Positions 52,097 to 63,131 of a stretch of 64,000 nucleotides of DNA are shown here, in pieces. The first letter of the stretch is position 1; each line of letters begins with the position of its first letter. Both the position numbers and the translations under genes were made by a program. The DNA comes from JAJZRJ01 sp040757055. GTDB lineage: Bacteria > Desulfobacterota > Desulfobulbia > Desulfobulbales > Desulfurivibrionaceae. Location of the stretch: assembly GCA_040757055.1 (NCBI GenBank), contig JBFLXY010000004.1, positions 62,001 to 126,000 on the forward strand, given 5' to 3'. A model generated the notes under the pieces. The model was not told the DNA's origin. It made no database searches and saw only the letters and a program-made list of their open reading frames with translations.

Positions 52097-52376
52097 GGCT
52101 TTCCTCCTTGAGGAGGGTGTCCAGCGCAACCCGCTTGCCGGAAGCCTTTTTCCGCTTGGTCACCAGATCGTAGATTTCCAGGTACTCCACGAACTCGACG
52201 ATGTCTGCCATGTATTCATACTCCTCCACCGGCAGAATGACCGCGGTTACCTCGTTGTTACGGACCACGGCGGTCTTTTCCTTCCGGTGCTCGGCAAGGT
52301 CTGCCACCACCTTGCCGAAATTTTTTGCCACGGCAGTGGCGCTGATCATCTCGTCCCGCGTAAAACTGGCTCGCAT
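52086..52376 (-). CDS. Phd/YefM family antitoxin
   Basis: This 96-residue antitoxin begins MRASFTRDEMISATAVAKNFGKVV, the Phd/YefM DNA-binding part, followed by KTAVVRNNEVTAVILPVEEYEYM and an extended C-terminal toxin-binding segment. GGAGGGCG lies before ATG 52376. It and the toxin share one operon with a strong promoter and a palindromic operator. Confidence 0.9.
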   Translation of the reverse strand: MRASFTRDEMISATAVAKNFGKVVADLAEHRKEKTAVVRNNEVTAVILPVEEYEYMADIVEFVEYLEIYDLVTKRKKASGKRVALDTLLKEESLAL

Positions 52377-52400
52377 ATCGCCCTCCTTATTTTCCGTAAA

Positions 52401-52417
52401 ATTATACGCGATATAAT
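52401..52417. promoter_or_regulatory. Operator of the YefM/RelE-type operon
   Basis: ATTATA and TATAAT form a perfect six-base inverted repeat with a five-base centre, overlapping the -10 region. Confidence 0.6.
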
Positions 52418-52442
52418 ACGACACATAAGACGCTCCTGTCAA
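52413..52442 (-). promoter_or_regulatory. Promoter of the YefM/RelE-type operon
   Basis: On the minus strand TTGACA (52442-52437) is followed after 18 bases by TATTAT (52418-52413). Confidence 0.75.
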
Positions 52443-52543
52443 TCCCCTTACAGAAAACATCCTGTGCGTTTCTCAAGATGGACTTTCCCTCTCGCCTCAC
52501 GGTATGCTGAAGACTGAACAGACAACCTTCACGGTGCGCCTAA

Positions 52544-54637
<2,094 letters not shown>

Positions 54638-54651
54638 TCCGGAATTCCGCC

Positions 54652-55179
54652 ATGACCGCGCCGCAACTCATTTTTCTGGGGGATTCGCTGATCGAATTCT
54701 GCGACTGGCAAGACCATTTCCCCGGCCATGCAGTCGTCAACCTCGGCCTGGCTGGAGAGACGGTGCAGGAATTGCGGCAACGGGTCGAGCACCTCGCCGG
54801 CCGCCTGGAAAATCCGGCTTGGTTCCTGCTGATGATCGGCACCAACAACGTGGCTGTGGAAGATTATGGATTCTTCGCGGATTACCGCGCCTTGGTGGCC
54901 ATCTTACGCCAGCGTCACCCCGCCGCAGCACTCCAAGTCACCAGCCTGCTGCCCATGCATCTGCCGTGGCTGGCACCTGAGACCATTCCCCGGCTCAATA
55001 GCCGGCTCCGCGAGTTGGCCCAGGATCTCGGCGCCGGCTATGTGGATGCCTATGCCGCCTTTGTGGCGCGCGGCAACACCGGCCCCTTCTTTCTCGACGA
55101 CGGCGTCCATCTGAGTGACGCCGGCTATACCGTTTGGGCCGCGGCCATCAGGCCCTTTCTGCCCCATCGCAGCCGTTAG
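54652..55179 (+). CDS. SGNH/GDSL family hydrolase
   Basis: This 175-residue esterase has the SGNH blocks: LIFLGDSLIE with Ser12, a conserved Gly in NLGLAGET, GTNN, and DGVHLSDAGY with the catalytic Asp-His. It is the size of small cytoplasmic lysophospholipase-like or acetyl-esterase-like members and has no signal peptide. It starts 14 bases after glgX and may be cotranscribed; perhaps it deacylates a sugar. Confidence 0.92.
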   Translation: MTAPQLIFLGDSLIEFCDWQDHFPGHAVVNLGLAGETVQELRQRVEHLAGRLENPAWFLLMIGTNNVAVEDYGFFADYRALVAILRQRHPAAALQVTSLLPMHLPWLAPETIPRLNSRLRELAQDLGAGYVDAYAAFVARGNTGPFFLDDGVHLSDAGYTVWAAAIRPFLPHRSR

Positions 55180-55272
55180 TTCCCTCCTTTGCCGTGAGTC
55201 CGTACATTTCCCGTGCATTATGCGACAAATTTGTTATGCTGCTTTCCGATTTCAACACAGGGTGTTACCAAA

Positions 55273-56832
55273 ATGAAAACGACAGTGCTTGCCGACAGCC
55301 GCGAACTTGCGGACCTGACCTGCCTCTACGAGATCACCAAGGTCCTCGCCTCCTCCACCGAACTGCACTCCAGCCTGGAGACGATTCTGGGAATCCTCGC
55401 CACCAGCAAGGGCTTGAACAACGGGGCAGTGACCATCATCAATCCGCTCACCGGCCAGATCGAAACCGAGGTGGCCTACGGCCTCACCGCCGAGGCGCGG
55501 CGGCGCGGCACCTACAAGCTCGGCGAGGGGATCACCGGCCGGGTGGTGGCCAGCGGCGCGCCCATCGTGGTGCCGCAGATCAGCAAGGAGCCGCTTTTTC
55601 TCAACCGCACCCGGACGCGCGGCGAATCGGACAAGGAGGCCCTCTCCTTCATCTGCGTGCCGATCAAGCAGAGTCAGGAGACCATCGGCGCCCTGAGCGT
55701 GGACTGCCGGTACCGCGCAGGCATGAATTTCGAGCAGGATCTTCTCTTCCTCACCGTGCTCTCCGGCCTCATCGCCCAGACCGTCACCCGCATCCAGGCG
55801 GTGAACGGCGAGCGCGACCGGCTGGAACAGGAGAACACCCAGTTGCGCCGGGAGCTTTCGGGCAAATACCGGGTGCGCGATTTTGTCGGCAATTCGAGCC
55901 GGATGCAGGAGGTCTTCGAGATGATCCACCGGGTGGCGGACTCGAACGCCACCATTCTGCTGCGCGGCGAATCGGGCACCGGCAAGACCCTGGTGGCCAA
56001 GGCGATCCATCACAACAGCAAGCGCCAGAACAAACCCTTTGTGACGGTGAACTGCTCGGCTCTGCCGGAAACACTTCTCGAAAGCGAACTCTTCGGCCAC
56101 GAAAAAGGGGCCTTCACCGGGGCGCACGAGACCAAGAAGGGCCGCTTCGAACTGGCCGAGGGCGGCACCCTCTTCCTCGACGAAATCGGCGAACTCTCCC
56201 CGGCAGTGCAGGTGAAACTCCTGAACGTGGTCCAGGACCGCGAATTCCAGCGAGTGGGCGGCACCCGGCCGATCAAGTGCGACGTGCGGCTCGTCACCGC
56301 CACCAACAAGGATCTGGAAAAGGCGGTGCAGGAAGGCACCTTCCGCGAGGACCTCTACTACCGCCTCAACGTCTTCCCCATCTATCTGCCGCCCTTGCGG
56401 GAACGACGCACCGACATCCTGCTCTTGGCCGAATACTTCCTGGAGAAGTACAACGGCGAGAACAGCAAGAAAATCCGCCGCATCTCCACCCCGGCCATCG
56501 ACCTCCTGGTCCAGTACCACTGGCCGGGAAACGTGCGCGAACTGCAGAACTGCATTGAGCGGGCGGTACTGATCTGCGATGGGGAGGCGATCAAGAGCTT
56601 CCACCTGCCCCCCACCCTCCAGACCGCCGAATCGGTGAGCGACCGCCACCCGCTCTCCTTTGCCGCGGCGGTGGAAAATTTCGAAAAGGAACTCATCATC
56701 GAGAGCCTCAAAAAGACCAAGGGCAATCAGACCAAGGCCGCCCAGATCCTCGATACGAGTCTCAGGATCATCAACTACAAGATCAACAAATACGGCATCG
56801 ACACCCGCAAGTTCAAACTGGCCGGAACCTGA
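55273..56832 (+). CDS. NifA-like sigma-54-dependent transcriptional activator
   Basis: This 519-residue activator has an N-terminal GAF domain (residues about 10-170), a linker coil, an AAA+ sigma-54 activator domain with GESGTGKT, GAFTGA and LFLDEIGELSP, and a C-terminal Fis-type HTH (GNQTKAAQILDTSLRIINYKI). This is the NifA arrangement, although the Cys-rich linker of oxygen-sensitive NifA is not obvious and no nif gene is here. ATG 55273 has only AGGGTG before it. Its stop overlaps queH (TGATG). Confidence 0.92.
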   Translation: MKTTVLADSRELADLTCLYEITKVLASSTELHSSLETILGILATSKGLNNGAVTIINPLTGQIETEVAYGLTAEARRRGTYKLGEGITGRVVASGAPIVVPQISKEPLFLNRTRTRGESDKEALSFICVPIKQSQETIGALSVDCRYRAGMNFEQDLLFLTVLSGLIAQTVTRIQAVNGERDRLEQENTQLRRELSGKYRVRDFVGNSSRMQEVFEMIHRVADSNATILLRGESGTGKTLVAKAIHHNSKRQNKPFVTVNCSALPETLLESELFGHEKGAFTGAHETKKGRFELAEGGTLFLDEIGELSPAVQVKLLNVVQDREFQRVGGTRPIKCDVRLVTATNKDLEKAVQEGTFREDLYYRLNVFPIYLPPLRERRTDILLLAEYFLEKYNGENSKKIRRISTPAIDLLVQYHWPGNVRELQNCIERAVLICDGEAIKSFHLPPTLQTAESVSDRHPLSFAAAVENFEKELIIESLKKTKGNQTKAAQILDTSLRIINYKINKYGIDTRKFKLAGT

Positions 56833-57401
56833 TGGCCATGAAACTCCTGCTCCACGTCTGCTGCGGCCCCTGCACCCTCTACCCGCTCACCCTGCTCCGC
56901 GACGAGGGGCTCAGCCCAAGCGGCTTCTTCTACAATCCCAACATCCATCCCTTCCTGGAGTTCCGGCGCCGGATCGAGGCCCTCGACAGCCTCAGCGCGG
57001 CCATGGCGTTCCCGGTGCAGGTGGTGCGGGAGTATGGCCTGACGGAATACCTGCGCCAGGTGGTCTTCCACGAGGAGGAACGCTGCCTCCGGTGCTACGA
57101 GATGCGCCTCGCGGCCGCCGCCGCCCGTGCCAGGGAAAGCGGGGTGGACGCCTTCACCACCACCCTGCTCTACAGCCGCTACCAGAAGCACGAGACGATC
57201 CGCGCCATTGGCGAGCGGATCGGGCGCGAAAGTGGCGTGCCGTTTTATTATCGGGATTTTCGCGAAGGGTGGCAGCAGGGCATTGAGCTGAGCAGGGCCA
57301 TGGGCCTTTACCGTCAGCCCTACTGCGGCTGCGTCTACAGCGAGCAGGAACGCTACGACAAAAAAAACCGCCGGCAGAACGAGCCGGCGGCAGGAGAGTA
57401 A
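56832..57401 (+). CDS. queH: Epoxyqueuosine reductase QueH
   Basis: This 189-residue enzyme does the last step of queuosine synthesis in tRNA, replacing the cobalamin-dependent QueG. The paired Cys of HVCCGPC (10, 11 and 14) and the CLRCY and YCGC motifs bind the Fe-S cluster and metal. YNPNIHPFLEFRRR is family-specific. Its ATG shares a base with the stop of the sigma-54 activator. The bamD terminator is folded into its last codons. Confidence 0.95.
   Translation: MAMKLLLHVCCGPCTLYPLTLLRDEGLSPSGFFYNPNIHPFLEFRRRIEALDSLSAAMAFPVQVVREYGLTEYLRQVVFHEEERCLRCYEMRLAAAAARARESGVDAFTTTLLYSRYQKHETIRAIGERIGRESGVPFYYRDFREGWQQGIELSRAMGLYRQPYCGCVYSEQERYDKKNRRQNEPAAGE
57360..57389 (-). terminator. Terminator of bamD, inside the 3' end of queH
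   Basis: On the minus strand CCGCCGGC and GCCGGCGG form an eight-pair stem, followed by a T7 run. On the plus strand this is coding sequence (KKNRRQNEPAA) of queH. Confidence 0.85.
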
Positions 57402-57416
57402 TCGGGCAGGGGGCGG

Positions 57417-58271
57417 CTATTTGCCGCCGGAACCGCCACCGCCTTCGCCGGCCGGGGCCGCGCCGCCGCCCGGCATGCCAAAGGAAGCCAGGAAGGACTT
57501 CCAGCTCGGCAGCGAAATATCCGGTATCCAGTCCCGCCAGGTGCGGGTCGGCGGGTTGCCGGCCTGGATGGCGGCAAGCAGCTCCTTGCCCCTCGGCGCG
57601 ATGGTGCTGTCCGGGTAGTTGGCGAGCAGGTACTTGAGGCGGCCTTCCGCCTGGGGTAATTCGCCGGTCTTCACATAAAAGGCCGCCACGTACATCTCGT
57701 GGTTGGCCAGAAAATCCCGCGCCGCCAGCAGCCGGGCCTGGGCCTCCGCCGCATAGGGCGACTGCGGAAAGGCCTTGAGCAGGCGGGAAAACATCGCCAC
57801 CGCGCTCAGGGCGCTGCCGGGGTCGCGGTCGATGGTGTCGATTTTCTCGTAGTGGCACATCCCCATCTGGAAGAGCACGTACGGCACGGCCTCGTTGGTG
57901 GGGTGATTGCTCTCGAACTCCTCGTAGAGTACCAGCGCCTCATCATACCGCTTCAGATAAAACTTGGCGTCGGCCGCCTTGAGTTCGGCGAGCAGGCCGA
58001 CGGCGCTGAAGGGGTAGCGGTCCTTGATCTCCTCGAAGAGCTTCAGGGCATCGGCGTACTTGCCGTGATTGAAGGCATCCATCGCCTGCATGGCCAGCCC
58101 TTCCGGGGTATCCGGCGCCGAGCTGGAGCCACCGAAGCCGAAGAAATCCAGGGTGCTGTCCAGGATGGCGCAGCCGCTCAGGCCCATGGCCAGGAGGCCG
58201 GCCAGCAGCATGGCCGCAAGCCGGCGGGCAAATCGTTTCGTACGCAGATCGTGCTCTCGCGGTGCGATCAT
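57417..58271 (-). CDS. bamD: Outer membrane protein assembly factor BamD
   Basis: This 284-residue lipoprotein has an LSGC lipobox (Cys34) and five TPR units beginning AMQAMDAFNHGKYADALKLFEEIKDRYP; these scaffold the BAM complex in the outer membrane. The C-terminal tail is Gly/Pro-rich (GMPGGGAAPAGEGGGG), longer than in enterobacteria. It converges with queH. The 216-base gap upstream (58272-58487) holds no gene; only the trxA terminator is seen there. Confidence 0.92.
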   Translation of the reverse strand: MIAPREHDLRTKRFARRLAAMLLAGLLAMGLSGCAILDSTLDFFGFGGSSSAPDTPEGLAMQAMDAFNHGKYADALKLFEEIKDRYPFSAVGLLAELKAADAKFYLKRYDEALVLYEEFESNHPTNEAVPYVLFQMGMCHYEKIDTIDRDPGSALSAVAMFSRLLKAFPQSPYAAEAQARLLAARDFLANHEMYVAAFYVKTGELPQAEGRLKYLLANYPDSTIAPRGKELLAAIQAGNPPTRTWRDWIPDISLPSWKSFLASFGMPGGGAAPAGEGGGGSGGK

Positions 58272-58431
58272 TCTCTTCCCATCGTGCGCTGTCCCCTGTG
58301 CGAGGGGGTCCGTCGGCAGGCGGAACCGCCTGATTCGGGCAATCGCCCCGGTGCCGGGCGATGCCGCAGATCGCCATGGCCATTGCCGGCGACCTTCTGA
58401 TAGTTACCGGAGTGGCCGGGGAAACACAAGA

Positions 58432-58459
58432 CAAAAAAAGGCCGGCGCAAGGCCGGCCT
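58432..58459 (-). terminator. Rho-independent terminator of trxA
   Basis: On the minus strand AGGCCGGC and GCCGGCCT form an eight-pair stem with a five-base loop, followed by seven T. Confidence 0.92.
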
Positions 58460-58487
58460 GCATGGAAATCTTCCCGCGAAAAACGGC

Positions 58488-58817
58488 TTAGAGGGCCTTC
58501 TGGATTATGGCCACCAGCTGGGATTTGCCCACCGCGCCGGTGACCTGATCGACCACCTTGCCGCCCTTGAGCAGGATCAGGGTGGGGATGGCGCGGATGC
58601 CGTATTTGCCCGGCGTGGCGGGATTGTCATCCACGTTCATCTTGCAGACCTTCACCTTGCCGTCGAACTCGCCGGCCAGCTCGTCGATCACCGGGCCGAT
58701 GGCCTTGCAGGGACCGCACCACGGCGCCCAAAAATCCACCAGCACCGGCAGTGCCGCCTGCAACGCCTCCGCCTCAAAGGCGGCATCGGAAAGCTGGATC
58801 ACCTTGTCGCTTGCCAT
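58488..58817 (-). CDS. trxA: Thioredoxin
   Basis: This 109-residue thioredoxin has the classical active site W-C34-G-P-C37 after VLVDFWAP, the cis-Pro in IRAIPTL, and KGGKVVDQVTGA at the end. AAGGAG eight bases before ATG 58817 decides the start. It should be reduced by the TrxB at 16 kb or by the TrxR fusion at 28 kb. Confidence 0.96.
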   Translation of the reverse strand: MASDKVIQLSDAAFEAEALQAALPVLVDFWAPWCGPCKAIGPVIDELAGEFDGKVKVCKMNVDDNPATPGKYGIRAIPTLILLKGGKVVDQVTGAVGKSQLVAIIQKAL

Positions 58818-58948
58818 ATTCGTACTCCTTGCAGTCAAAGATATTTAAAAGGTATGAGGATGCGCAGTTGTTGGGGCATTTTACCGCCGCCCCCCTGTCA
58901 TGACAAGGAAAAACTCGCGAGACCCGCACCGGCAGGGCGCGGCAGCCC

Positions 58949-58978
58949 TTGACAAGGGAGAAAAGGTCGCAGTAGAGT
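58949..58978 (+). promoter_or_regulatory. Promoter placing transcription start at a start codon
   Basis: TTGACA (58949-58954) is 18 bases before TAGAGT (58973-58978). Transcription would begin at about 58984-58986, on or next to the ATG at 58985. Confidence 0.65.
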
Positions 58979-58984
58979 GGTGTC

Positions 58985-59200
58985 ATGCACACGCGCACCT
59001 GCCCCTTCTGCCGGGAATCGATCCACCCCGAGGCTCTGGTCTGCCGCTATTGCCAACGCGAGCTGGCCGACGCTCCGGGTTCGGCCAGCTGCCGCTCCGG
59101 CTGGCTCGTCGCCCTGGCTCTGGCCGCCGTAGTCACCGCCGGCACCGCCATGCTGATCCGCGGCTTTCTGAAAGAACGCCGCCACTGGCTCGAGAAGTAG
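58985..59200 (+). CDS. Small zinc-ribbon membrane protein
   Basis: This 71-residue protein starts with a double-Cys zinc ribbon (CPFC and CRYC, residues 6-23) of the zinc-ribbon_2 type and ends with one membrane helix (GWLVALALAAVVTAGTAMLI) and a basic tail. There is no Shine-Dalgarno, and the predicted promoter puts the transcript 5' end at the ATG, so it may be leaderless. Function unknown. It converges with the methyltransferase gene. Confidence 0.75.
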   Translation: MHTRTCPFCRESIHPEALVCRYCQRELADAPGSASCRSGWLVALALAAVVTAGTAMLIRGFLKERRHWLEK

Positions 59201-59203
59201 CCC

Positions 59204-59860
59204 TCATTCTTTTCTCCCCACCAGCACCACGAATCCCGCACCCTCCAGCGCGCCCTCCCGCGACGGCTCCGGCCGCAGGTCGTCGCCCGGCGACTGCAGG
59301 AGGGTCGAGCGCCGCTCCACCAACGCAAACCCGGCGGCGGCAAGCAGCCGTTCCGCCTCGATCGCTTCGTAAAACCGGGCGTGGCGATAGAAGGGGTGAT
59401 CCGCCGCCTTCTTGGCCGCCAGGGCCTTGCCCCAAGGGCTGCCCGCCGGCACCAGCCCCAGGACCAGATGGCCGCCCGGCCCCAGCACCCGGAAACATTC
59501 GGCCAGCACCGCCGCCGGTGCCGCAACAAAACAGAGGGTGAAGAGGAGATGGACGGTGCCGAAGGCCCCGGACCGACAGGGCAGATGTTCGCCAACCCCC
59601 TGGCCGACCAGAATCCCGCGGCTCCTGGCCAGGGTCAAGGGCGCCCAGGCCGGATCGAGGCCGAACCGCGTGCCCAGGGCCGCGGCAAAACGGCCCGGCC
59701 CCACGCCGATCTCAAGTCCCGGCGGCATGAGCGGGGTGGTCAGGTCGAGCAAGGCACCGCGCTCGATGGCAAAAAGCCGGCTCTCCTCGAACCACTGGTC
59801 GTACTCCGCGGCCCGCTCATCGAAAACCGCCGCCCGCTGCCGCCATCCTTCAGCCATCAT
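59204..59860 (-). CDS. Class I SAM-dependent methyltransferase
   Basis: This 218-residue protein has the Rossmann methyltransferase fold. Motif I is LEIGVGPGRFAAAL, then GLDPA for the acidic end of strand 2, and the LPCRSGAFGTVHLLFTLCFV and RVLGPGGHLVLG motifs follow. ATG 59860 (or the next ATG) lies after GGGGAG. Substrate unknown; it resembles UbiE/small-molecule enzymes. It diverges from metF. Confidence 0.9.
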   Translation of the reverse strand: MMAEGWRQRAAVFDERAAEYDQWFEESRLFAIERGALLDLTTPLMPPGLEIGVGPGRFAAALGTRFGLDPAWAPLTLARSRGILVGQGVGEHLPCRSGAFGTVHLLFTLCFVAAPAAVLAECFRVLGPGGHLVLGLVPAGSPWGKALAAKKAADHPFYRHARFYEAIEAERLLAAAGFALVERRSTLLQSPGDDLRPEPSREGALEGAGFVVLVGRKE

Positions 59861-60000
59861 CGCCTCTCCCCGCCGCCACGGCCATAACGGTGGCAGCCAC
59901 CTTCCGGAATGAGTATGGTATATCTGTCCCGTATGGATACACCATGCGGAGGCCCAGGGCAACCGCCTCGTCAACCCGCAGCCAAGGACCAGCAGCCGCC

Positions 60001-61539
60001 ATGAACGCGACGCCGGATTCCCGATTTTACCGCTCCCTCGCCAACCCGGCGGAATTCACCCTCACCTTCGAACTGGTGCCCAGCCGGGGTGGCCGCAGCA
60101 AGGAACACGCCCGCACCCTGGAACTGGCCCGTCACGCCGCGGCCGACCATCGCCTGCAGGCGGTGAGCATCACCGAAAATGCCGGCGGCTATGCCGCGCT
60201 CTCCCCCGAGATACTGGGCCAGGAAATCCGCGCCATGGGGCTCGAGGTCATTGCCCATTTCTCCTGCAAGGACAAAAACCGCAACCAGATGGAGTCCCAG
60301 CTCTTTGCCTGGGACCGCCTGGGGCTCCGCGACCTGCTGGTGATCACCGGCGATTATCCCAAGGAGGGCTACCGTGGCTTCCCCAAGCCGGTCTTCGACC
60401 TCGATTCGGTCCACGCCCTGGACCTCATCAGCCGCATGAACGCCGGCCGCTTCTCCGCCGACGACCCGCTCCGCCAGCGCGCCCCCATCCATCCCACCGC
60501 TTTTGCCAAAGGGGTGGCCCTCTCGCCTTTCAAGCGACTGGAGGCAGAGTTGATGATGCAGTACACCAAACTCCACCGCAAGGTGGCGGCCGGCGCCGAC
60601 TTCATCATCACCCAGCTGGGCTTCGATGCCCGCAAGTTCGAGGAGGTGCTTCTCTACCTCCGGCTGCACGGCCTCGACCTGCCGGTGCTGGGCAACGTCT
60701 TCATCCCCAACCTCACGGTGGCGGGCCTCATGCACCAGGGCAGGATTCCTGGCTGCATCGTCACCGACCAACTCTATGCCCTGATGCAGAAGGAGGCAAC
60801 CGGGCCGGACAAGGGCAAAAAGGCGCGCCTCATGCGGGCGGCGAAACTCCTGGCCGTGCTCAGAGGGCTCGGCTATGCCGGGGCGCACATCGGCGGGCCG
60901 GGCTTGAGTTACCCGGACATCGCCTTCGTCCTCGACGAGGCGGAAAAACTCGCCCCCCACTGGCGGGCGCTCATTCCGGCCCTCTCCTTCTGGCACCGCG
61001 ACGGCTGGTACTATTTTGAAAAAGACGAGACCACCGGCCTCAACCGGCCGGAGCCTTCCGCCTGCACCGCCAAAGGCCGCGAGGGACTGCGCTATCAACT
61101 CGCCCTGGCCATGCACAATTTGGCCTTCGCCCCCCAAGGGCCGCTCTACAAGCCGATGAAGAAACTCTGCCTCGCCCTGGCCGATGGCCCCCTGACCAAC
61201 TTCCTCGACCACAGCGAGCATGTGCTCAAGTTCCTCATGTTCGGCTGCCAGCACTGCGGCGACTGCACCCTGGCCGAGCTGGGCTTTGCCTGCCCCCAGT
61301 CCGGCTGCGCCAAATATCTGCTGAACGGCGCCTGCGGCGGCAGCCGAGACGGCTGGTGCGAGGTGCACCCCGGCCGCAAGCGCTGCCTCTATGTCCGCAT
61401 CTACGAACGACTGCGGGAACACGGCGGCGCCGAGGCCCTGAAAACCGGAGTGGTGCCGCCGCGCAACTGGGCGCTCAACAATACCTCTTCCTGGGTCAAT
61501 TTCTACCAGGGCACCGACCACACCGGCACAACCGGCTAA
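60001..61539 (+). CDS. metF: Methylenetetrahydrofolate reductase with fused MTHFR_C domain
   Basis: This 512-residue protein has two parts. Residues about 15-330 form a MetF-type barrel (FTLTFELVPSRGG, DLLVITGDYPKEG, FIITQLGFDA, GNVFIPNLTV). Residues about 335-500 are the MTHFR_C/MetV-like domain, with Cys in FGCQHCGDCTLAELGFACPQSGC and LNGACGG. In acetogens MetF and MetV are separate subunits; here one chain holds both. The Cys-rich part likely binds zinc or an Fe-S cluster and joins the reductase to its electron donor. It serves the methyl branch of Wood-Ljungdahl or methionine synthesis. Confidence 0.9.
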   Translation: MNATPDSRFYRSLANPAEFTLTFELVPSRGGRSKEHARTLELARHAAADHRLQAVSITENAGGYAALSPEILGQEIRAMGLEVIAHFSCKDKNRNQMESQLFAWDRLGLRDLLVITGDYPKEGYRGFPKPVFDLDSVHALDLISRMNAGRFSADDPLRQRAPIHPTAFAKGVALSPFKRLEAELMMQYTKLHRKVAAGADFIITQLGFDARKFEEVLLYLRLHGLDLPVLGNVFIPNLTVAGLMHQGRIPGCIVTDQLYALMQKEATGPDKGKKARLMRAAKLLAVLRGLGYAGAHIGGPGLSYPDIAFVLDEAEKLAPHWRALIPALSFWHRDGWYYFEKDETTGLNRPEPSACTAKGREGLRYQLALAMHNLAFAPQGPLYKPMKKLCLALADGPLTNFLDHSEHVLKFLMFGCQHCGDCTLAELGFACPQSGCAKYLLNGACGGSRDGWCEVHPGRKRCLYVRIYERLREHGGAEALKTGVVPPRNWALNNTSSWVNFYQGTDHTGTTG

Positions 61540-61599
61540 GCCCGCCGCAGCCTGTTGGCGCCCCTGGAAAAAAATATTTCCGCTGGCGGCAAAAGGGGG

Positions 61600-61605
61600 T
61601 ATAGT
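61600..61605 (+). promoter_or_regulatory. Possible -10 box for purF
   Basis: TATAGT lies about 85 bases before the purF start, with a poor -35 (TTTCCG) 17 bases upstream. Confidence 0.4.
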
Positions 61606-61646
61606 TGCACTCTTTTTCGCAGGGACAACACGGCAGGAAGGCGCCA

Positions 61647-61676
61647 TTGCCAAGCCCGCCGGGCAACCTCTGGCAA
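61647..61676 (+). promoter_or_regulatory. Leader hairpin ahead of purF
   Basis: TTGCCA (61647-61652) can pair with TGGCAA (61671-61676), enclosing GCCC-GCC-GGGC. The outer arm touches AAGGA, the likely ribosome-binding site, so folding could lower translation. Confidence 0.4.
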
Positions 61677-61688
61677 GGATCTGCGGCT

Positions 61689-63128
<1,440 letters not shown>

Positions 63129-63131
63129 TCT

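Noticed and set aside
61606..61688. ZTP (pfl) riboswitch ahead of purF
   Set aside because: CCGCCGGGCA recalls its 3' part, but the 5' domain and spacing do not fit what I know of the consensus, so I list only a hairpin.
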